10,617 nucleotides of DNA. It comes from Rhizobium sp. Q54 (GTDB taxonomy: Bacteria > Pseudomonadota > Alphaproteobacteria > Rhizobiales > Beijerinckiaceae). A program made the position numbers and the translations under genes. Shown in pieces: positions 6,683 to 10,617 of this stretch (the stretch's first letter is position 1; the number at the start of each line of letters is the position of its first letter). The notes beneath the pieces are model-generated. The model was not told where the DNA came from and made no database searches. It worked only from the letters and a program-made list of their open reading frames with translations. The stretch spans positions 1 to 10,617 of the forward strand of contig CAMDKB010000130.1 of the NCBI GenBank assembly GCA_945901195.1, written 5' to 3'.

Positions 6683-7723
6683 ATGTGCGATTTGAAAAGC
6701 AGGCTCTTGCTTGCGGCCACTTGCAGTCTGCTGGCTGGCGCAGCGGGTCCAGCTATCGCGCAATCGCCCGAAGAGTTTTATCGTGGCAAGACCGTGTCGC
6801 TTATCGTCAGCTCTGAGCCGGGCGGAGGCTATGACGCGACAGCACGCATCACCGCAAGGACTTTGCCGAAATATCTGCCGGGCAATCCGAATGTGGTGGT
6901 GCGCAACATGCCCGGCGCGGGCGGCATCCGCGCGCCGAATTATGTTTATACAATTGCTGAAAAAGACGGCACCGTGATTGCGTTGATGCAGAATACGATC
7001 CCATTTGAACCGATTGTCGGCAACAAGGCAGCGACATTTGATCCCACCAAGCTGCTATGGCTTGGTTCGCCCAATGTTGAAACCGGCGTGCTGCTGGTCA
7101 TGCCCAGTGCAGGCGTGAAGACGCTTGAGGAACTCAAGACAAAGGAAATTACGATTGGCGTACCATCGGTGGCCTCGACGCCGGCATATAATGCGCGGCT
7201 TTTGATCAAGGTACTGGGGCTGAAACTCAAGATCGTGCCGGGCTATCCTGGTTCTACCGCTGCGCTGCTGGCGATGGAGCGCGGCGAGATTGATTCATTT
7301 CCGAATTTTTATAATTCGACGATGTCCTCGCGCCCTGACTGGATCAAAAGCGGCCAGGTTCTAGTGCTGGCGCAATGGGGCCCCTTCAAGGAAAACGGCA
7401 TAGCGAATGTGCCATTTCTGCCTGATGTGGTGAAGGATCCGGAAAAGCTGGCCCTGCTTCATGTTTCGTCCGCCTCTTATTCACTCGGGCGTCCATTCAT
7501 GATGCCTCCCGGCGTACCGCAGGACAGGTTCGAAGCCATGCGAAAGGCAATGTTTGCCACATTTAACGATAGCGGCTTTGCTGATGATGCGAAAAAAATC
7601 GGATTTGCGGATCTGGCGCCCCAGACGGGCGAACAAATTGAAAAGGTATTGCGCGATGTGTATGCATCGCCGCCCGGTGTTATCGAGCAATTAAGAATGA
7701 TCGCGACCGGCGAAGGCATGTAA
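6683..7723 (+). CDS. TctC/Bug-family solute-binding protein, copy 5
   Basis: This is the fifth receptor. An in-frame GTG at 6674 would give a longer product, but AAGGGG at 6669-6674 is spaced 8 bases before the ATG at 6683, so I choose that start (346 residues). The Shine-Dalgarno overlaps the copy 4 stop region. The signal peptide (CDLKSRLLLAATCSLLAG) ends AIA before Gln-Ser-Pro-Glu-Glu. Cys2 and Cys14 do not form a lipobox. The mature part has PGGGYDATARI, RNMPGAGGIRAPNY, KDGT, LMQNTIPFEPIVGNKAATFD, WLGSPNVETG, GVPSVASTPAY, EIDSFPNFYNSTM, GRPFMMPPGVPQ, QTGEQIEKV and IATGEGM. It is most similar to copies 3 and 6. It is odd in having LLVMPSAGV where the others have MVWHxAG or MVWNQAG: the Trp and the residue after it are lost at a normally conserved spot. 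Confidence 0.88.
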   Translation: MCDLKSRLLLAATCSLLAGAAGPAIAQSPEEFYRGKTVSLIVSSEPGGGYDATARITARTLPKYLPGNPNVVVRNMPGAGGIRAPNYVYTIAEKDGTVIALMQNTIPFEPIVGNKAATFDPTKLLWLGSPNVETGVLLVMPSAGVKTLEELKTKEITIGVPSVASTPAYNARLLIKVLGLKLKIVPGYPGSTAALLAMERGEIDSFPNFYNSTMSSRPDWIKSGQVLVLAQWGPFKENGIANVPFLPDVVKDPEKLALLHVSSASYSLGRPFMMPPGVPQDRFEAMRKAMFATFNDSGFADDAKKIGFADLAPQTGEQIEKVLRDVYASPPGVIEQLRMIATGEGM

Positions 7724-7741
7724 AGGAGTGAGGACAAGCAA

Positions 7742-8794
7742 ATGAATGCGAGCAAAATCACGGTACGGAAAATACTGACAGGGCTGAGCGTATGCTTCTC
7801 AACTTTCCTTTTGTGCAGCCCAGGTCACGCACAGACGGTCGAGGAGTTTTATCGCGGCAAGACTGTGTCTCTGATTGTCAGTTCCGATGTCGGGGGCGGC
7901 TATGATGGGCTTGCGCGCATTACTGTGCGCACACTGGCGAAGCATTTGCCTGGCAATCCTACTCTGGTTGTACGCAATATGCCGGGAGCTGGCGGCATTC
8001 GAGCGCCCAATTTTGTCTATACCGTTGCTGAGCGTGACGGCACTGTGCTGGCGCTGATGCAGAATACAATTCCATTCGAGCCACTGGCGGGCAACAAGGC
8101 GGCCGTGTTTGATCCGCTCAAACTCATGTGGCTTGGTTCACCAAATGTCGAAAGTGGCGTTCTCATGGTGTGGCACACAGCGGGTGTACGCACGATTGAG
8201 GATTTGCAGACGAAGGAAATCACGATTGGCGTTCCCGCGGCAGCGTCCACGCCTGCTTACAATTCACGTTTGCTGATTCAGGTGCTGGGCGCCAAGCTGA
8301 AAATCGTGCCAGGCTATCCCGGCTCCAATGCCGCGTTGCTTGCCATGGAGCGGGGAGAAGTCGATTCTTATCCGCATTTTTATGCCAGCATGATGCAGGC
8401 CCGCCCAACCTGGCTAAAGGAAAAGAAGATAAACGTCGTGGCGCAATGGGGGCCTTATAAGGAAAAAGAAATTCCCGATGTGCCGTTTCTTCCCGAGATC
8501 ATCAAAGACCCGGATAAGCTGGCCTTGTTGAAAGCCTCTTCGGCCTCATTTGCGTTGGGCCGTCCGTTCATGATGCCGCCGGGCGTGCCCCAGGCGCGGT
8601 TCGAGGCCATGCGCAAGGCGATGTTTGCAACCTTCAACGACCCCGCATTTTCCGACGATGCCCAGAAGATCGCATTCGGTGAAATCACGCCGCAAACAGG
8701 CGAACAGATCGAAAAGGTTATTCGCGAGGTCTATGCGTCGCCTCCGCATATCGTCGAACAATTCAAGTTGATCGCTACAGGTGAAATCAAGTAA
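7742..8794 (+). CDS. TctC/Bug-family solute-binding protein, copy 6
   Basis: This 350-residue protein is the last receptor of the array. The ATG at 7742 is preceded by GAGGA at 7730-7734, 7 bases away, and an AAAGGAG just after the copy 5 stop. The signal peptide has Lys and Arg at residues 5-10, a hydrophobic core and a likely GHA site before Gln31. The mature part has VGGGYDGLARI (Val for the usual Pro in the first loop), RNMPGAGGIRAPNF, RDGT, LMQNTIPFEPLAGNKAAVFD, WLGSPNVESG, GVPAAASTPAY, EVDSYPHFYASMM, GRPFMMPPGVPQ and QTGEQIEKV. It is nearest to copy 5 in protein, yet their shared GRPFMMPPGVPQ stretch uses different third bases in half its codons, so the duplication is not recent. The tail ends GEIK, unlike copies 3-5. 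It is 15 bases ahead of the broken epimerase gene, probably in the same operon. Confidence 0.88.
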   Translation: MNASKITVRKILTGLSVCFSTFLLCSPGHAQTVEEFYRGKTVSLIVSSDVGGGYDGLARITVRTLAKHLPGNPTLVVRNMPGAGGIRAPNFVYTVAERDGTVLALMQNTIPFEPLAGNKAAVFDPLKLMWLGSPNVESGVLMVWHTAGVRTIEDLQTKEITIGVPAAASTPAYNSRLLIQVLGAKLKIVPGYPGSNAALLAMERGEVDSYPHFYASMMQARPTWLKEKKINVVAQWGPYKEKEIPDVPFLPEIIKDPDKLALLKASSASFALGRPFMMPPGVPQARFEAMRKAMFATFNDPAFSDDAQKIAFGEITPQTGEQIEKVIREVYASPPHIVEQFKLIATGEIK

Positions 8795-8809
8795 AAATCG
8801 GGAAATCAA

Positions 8810-9763
8810 ATGGCCATTTTGGTTACAGGCGCAGGATTGATAGGCACTGCATTTGCGCGGAATGCGATTGCGCGCGGAGAGGAAATCGTCTTTCTGGATC
8901 CGGAGCCGCGCGCAGACTACCTGAAGTTTCGGCTTGGCGGCAAAGGCTGAAAATTGATCCGCGCAGATGTTCGTGATCTGCCTTCGCTGGTGGCCGCCAT
9001 GCAGGATTGCAAACCATCGGTGGTGTTGCATACCGCAGGGTTGATTGGCGGGCGCGTGCAACAATCGCTTTCCAATGCTTTCGATATAAATTTGGGTGGC
9101 ACGCGGAACATCGCTGAAGCTGTGCGGCTGACAGGAGTAAAGCGGCTTGTTCATATAAGTACGATGGGCGTCTACGACACGCGGCGTGAAACGAACGCGA
9201 ATGTGCCCGAAGACTTTCCGCGTGGCGCCAATCGTGGTTATGGCAATTACAAGGCCGCCAAGGAAATGATCCTTGAGGCATATGCCGATGAGTATAAATT
9301 TGAATTGCTGATCCTGCGGCCGGCGAATGTCTATGGCTTCGGGCATTTTTTTGCCGGCTCTTCGGGTGGCATGAAGATGCAGGCCTTGCTGGAGGCGGGA
9401 CTGGACGGGCTTGCCGCGCGCATTCCCTCTTCGGAGACCATGGCAAACGAATACATCTATGAAAGAGATATAGGCGATATCGCCGATATAGCTGCGACCG
9501 TAGCGGCGCCGAAGGAATACATCTTCAACGTCGGCAACGGCTATGTCACGCCATTTGAAGACGTTGTTGGGGCTGTCCGGAACCTGTTCCCGAAGGTCGT
9601 CTTTGAAGTCGAGGCGGGCGCGCCGCCCAAGTCGAAGGCGCATGCGATGGACATATCGCGCGCAAAGTCGGTTCTCGGATGGCAGCCAAAATACACGATC
9701 GCTGAGGGTTTTGCTGACTATCTGGTTGAGATGAAACGGGCTCGGCAGGCGCTCCAGGGTTAG
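8810..9763 (+). pseudogene. NAD-dependent epimerase/dehydratase (extended SDR) interrupted by in-frame TGA
   Basis: From the ATG at 8810 (GGGA at 8800-8803 upstream) the frame reads an SDR start with the nucleotide-binding TGAGLIG at codons 6-12 and an acidic FLDPEP end to the second strand. A TGA then falls at codon 47 (8948-8950). The same frame continues without break to 9763: DVRDLPSL, TAGLIGG, INLGGTRNIAEA, VHISTMGVYD (catalytic Ser/Thr region, about codons 117-118), YKAAK (YxxxK, Tyr147 and Lys151) and RPANVYG. Ignoring the stop, the product would be 317 codons, the normal size for extended SDRs. Because both halves share one frame, a point nonsense change or a base-call error explains it, not an indel. 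A TTG at 8954 could restart translation, but that product lacks the Rossmann glycine motif and should be inactive alone. The substrate is unknown; a sugar or a pathway alcohol are possible. Confidence 0.75.
8948..8950 (+). other. In-frame TGA disrupting the epimerase
   Basis: TGA is codon 47 of the SDR frame, between RLGGKG and KLIRADVRD. Coding similarity is clear on both sides in the same frame. The next base is A, which is not a known leaky context, and I see no selenocysteine-type structure. Confidence 0.8.
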
Positions 9764-9828
9764 GAAGTGGACGGGCGCAACCTGTCTGCCTATGATAGGC
9801 CTCGAATGCAGGCTGAAGAACTGAAAAC

Positions 9829-9833
9829 AGGAG
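9829..9833 (+). promoter_or_regulatory. Shine-Dalgarno for a GTG start
   Basis: AGGAG lies 6 bases before the GTG at 9840. It supports this non-ATG start for the cysteine hydrolase; no upstream in-frame ATG is better placed. Confidence 0.6.
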
Positions 9834-9839
9834 TGCGAC

Positions 9840-10526
9840 GTGAAAAATTGGCTGGCAATTGTTCCGGAAGCTGAACGCCGGACGTATGAGAACGCGGGCT
9901 TCGGGGGCGATATCGAAATAGGCGAAAATACTGCACTCATGGTGGTGGATGTCACCTATGGTTTTACCGGCCGCGAAGGGCAGACGCTGGACGATTCCAT
10001 AGAAGAATTCGCCACTGCCTGCGGCCCGGTGTCCTGGGAGGCCATGCCTCGCATCAAGCGTCTGATCGAGATGTTCAGGGAGCTCGGGCGGCCGGTCATC
10101 TTCACGCGCAGCGCGCCCGACGATACGCCCTATTCCGGGCGCGCGACAAAGGGCAAGCGTCTGGACAAGAAGGTCGCTGCCGATCACAACGAAATACCCG
10201 CGGTCATCGCGCCTCGTGCAGATGAGTGGGTGTTGGAAAAAACCAAGGCCAGTGCTTTCTTCCAGACGCCTTTGGTGAGCTATCTGGTCCGCAAGAAGAT
10301 CGACACAGTCGTTGTTTGCGGTGTGGCGACTTCGGGCTGTGTGCGCGCCTCGGTGGTAGATTGCTTTTCCAACGGCTTTCCGACTGTTGTCGTGGACGAT
10401 TGCTGTTTCGACCGGTCGCAGTTTGCCCATAGCGCCAATCTGTTCGACATGAACGCCAAGTACGCCAGCGTGCTTTCGCTGCATGAACTGGAAGCAAAGA
10501 TGCTTGGCAAGCAGATGCAGAAATAG
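9840..10526 (+). CDS. Isochorismatase-like cysteine hydrolase (N-carbamoylsarcosine amidase / maleamate amidase type)
   Basis: The 228-residue product is a cysteine hydrolase of the isochorismatase superfamily, whose members cleave amide or carbamoyl bonds in small molecules. The catalytic triad is visible: Asp37 in LMVVDVTYGF, Lys134 in VLEKTKASAFFQT, and nucleophile Cys167 in GVATSGCVRAS, which also carries the usual cis-peptide Val-Ala-Thr. The C-terminal NLFDMNAKYASVLS resembles N-carbamoylsarcosine amidase and the maleamate amidase NicF more than nicotinamidases. Translation starts at GTG 9840 with AGGAG 6 bases upstream. The gene lies 76 bases after the broken SDR and 42 bases before an LLM-type monooxygenase. 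That pairing recalls RutB with RutA, but the identity to either is not established. A ring-derived amide or carbamoyl compound is a reasonable guess at the substrate. The enzyme is expected in the cytoplasm, since there is no signal peptide. Confidence 0.88.
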   Translation: MKNWLAIVPEAERRTYENAGFGGDIEIGENTALMVVDVTYGFTGREGQTLDDSIEEFATACGPVSWEAMPRIKRLIEMFRELGRPVIFTRSAPDDTPYSGRATKGKRLDKKVAADHNEIPAVIAPRADEWVLEKTKASAFFQTPLVSYLVRKKIDTVVVCGVATSGCVRASVVDCFSNGFPTVVVDDCCFDRSQFAHSANLFDMNAKYASVLSLHELEAKMLGKQMQK

Positions 10527-10568
10527 GCTGCGGCGGCCAGTCGCGCCAAGTGGTTCAGGAGAGTAACC

Positions 10569-10617
10569 ATGCGTTATGGGATCTGGTGCCCGCTGCCGCA
10601 TACAATCCGGCCTGAAG
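10569..10617 (+). CDS. Probable LLM-class flavin-dependent monooxygenase (partial, N-terminus)
   Basis: The ATG at 10569 has AGGAG at 10557-10561, 7 bases upstream. Sixteen codons are visible before the window ends, reading MRYGIWCPLPHTIRPE. The opening M-R-Y-G-I-W resembles the first beta-strand of bacterial luciferase-like (LLM) monooxygenases, which use reduced flavin to oxidise substrates, as RutA and alkanesulfonate monooxygenases do. With so few residues the family call is tentative. Its place directly after a cysteine hydrolase would fit an oxidative ring-opening step followed by hydrolysis. Confidence 0.55.
   Translation, partial: MRYGIWCPLPHTIRPE

Noticed and set aside
8948..8950. 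TGA as selenocysteine or programmed read-through
   Set aside because: SDR enzymes need no selenocysteine at this place, no downstream stem-loop of that type is evident, and the following base (A) is not a leaky context. Nonsense mutation or base error is simpler.
9788..9800. Small inverted repeat GCCTA-TGA-TAGGC before the cysteine hydrolase
   Set aside because: Five pairs with a three-base loop and no T-run are too weak to call a terminator or operator.
8546..9955. Long minus-strand open frame (469 codons) across copy 6, the epimerase and the cysteine hydrolase start
   Set aside because: It overlaps clear plus-strand genes, its translation is rich in Arg, His and Ser with no recognisable domain, and it has no good ribosome-binding site. 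It is a shadow frame.
9546..10601. Long minus-strand open frame (351 codons) opposite the epimerase end and the cysteine hydrolase
   Set aside because: The opposite strand carries the full catalytic triad of a cysteine hydrolase, whereas the translation here is low-complexity and unlike any family.
1..10617. CRISPR arrays, tRNA or rRNA genes, insertion sequences, attachment sites
   Set aside because: No short regular repeats, tRNA-like cloverleaf, transposase coding sequence or flanking direct repeats were seen.

Overview
The window looks like a catabolic and transport gene cluster from a proteobacterium, most likely an alphaproteobacterium of the Hyphomicrobiales type. This rests on moderate-to-high G+C, clear Shine-Dalgarno sites, gene content (BKACE/DUF849, TctC/Bug receptors, class D flavin monooxygenase, LLM monooxygenase) and the absence of any phage or insertion-sequence signal. 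The organism call is inference. Every supported gene lies on the + strand, and no stretch over 300 bases lacks a gene.

Layout: (1) the last codons of an upstream gene, ending at 38. (2) A beta-keto acid cleavage enzyme of the BKACE/DUF849 family (65-934). (3) A gap of about 180 bases holding strong stem-loops. (4) A flavin-dependent monooxygenase of the HpaH/HsaA/C2 type (1114-2313). (5) A 113-base gap. (6) Six consecutive, paralogous, secreted TctC/Bug-type solute-binding proteins (2427-8794), packed with gaps from 2 to 34 bases and with no TctA or TctB membrane gene among them. (7) An NAD-dependent epimerase/dehydratase (extended SDR) gene starting at 8810 and broken by an in-frame TGA at 8948-8950. 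(8) An isochorismatase-like cysteine hydrolase of the N-carbamoylsarcosine amidase/maleamate amidase type (9840-10526). (9) The first 16 codons of a probable LLM-class flavin-dependent monooxygenase (10569 to the window end).

How the genes may work together (inference): the six periplasmic receptors would capture organic acids or related carboxylates, for uptake by a membrane complex encoded elsewhere or for signalling. The monooxygenases, hydrolase, SDR and BKACE would oxidise, hydrolyse and cleave an aromatic, N-heterocyclic or amide-bearing substrate down to CoA esters. The LLM plus cysteine-hydrolase pair recalls the RutA/RutB logic of oxidative ring opening followed by hydrolysis, but the substrate cannot be read from the sequence.

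The most unusual feature is the run of six tandem receptor paralogs. They fall into two subclasses (copies 1-2 and copies 3-6). They keep similar gene junctions, which suggests stepwise tandem duplication, yet they differ at silent sites and in the presumed ligand pocket, which suggests old copies retained for different ligands.
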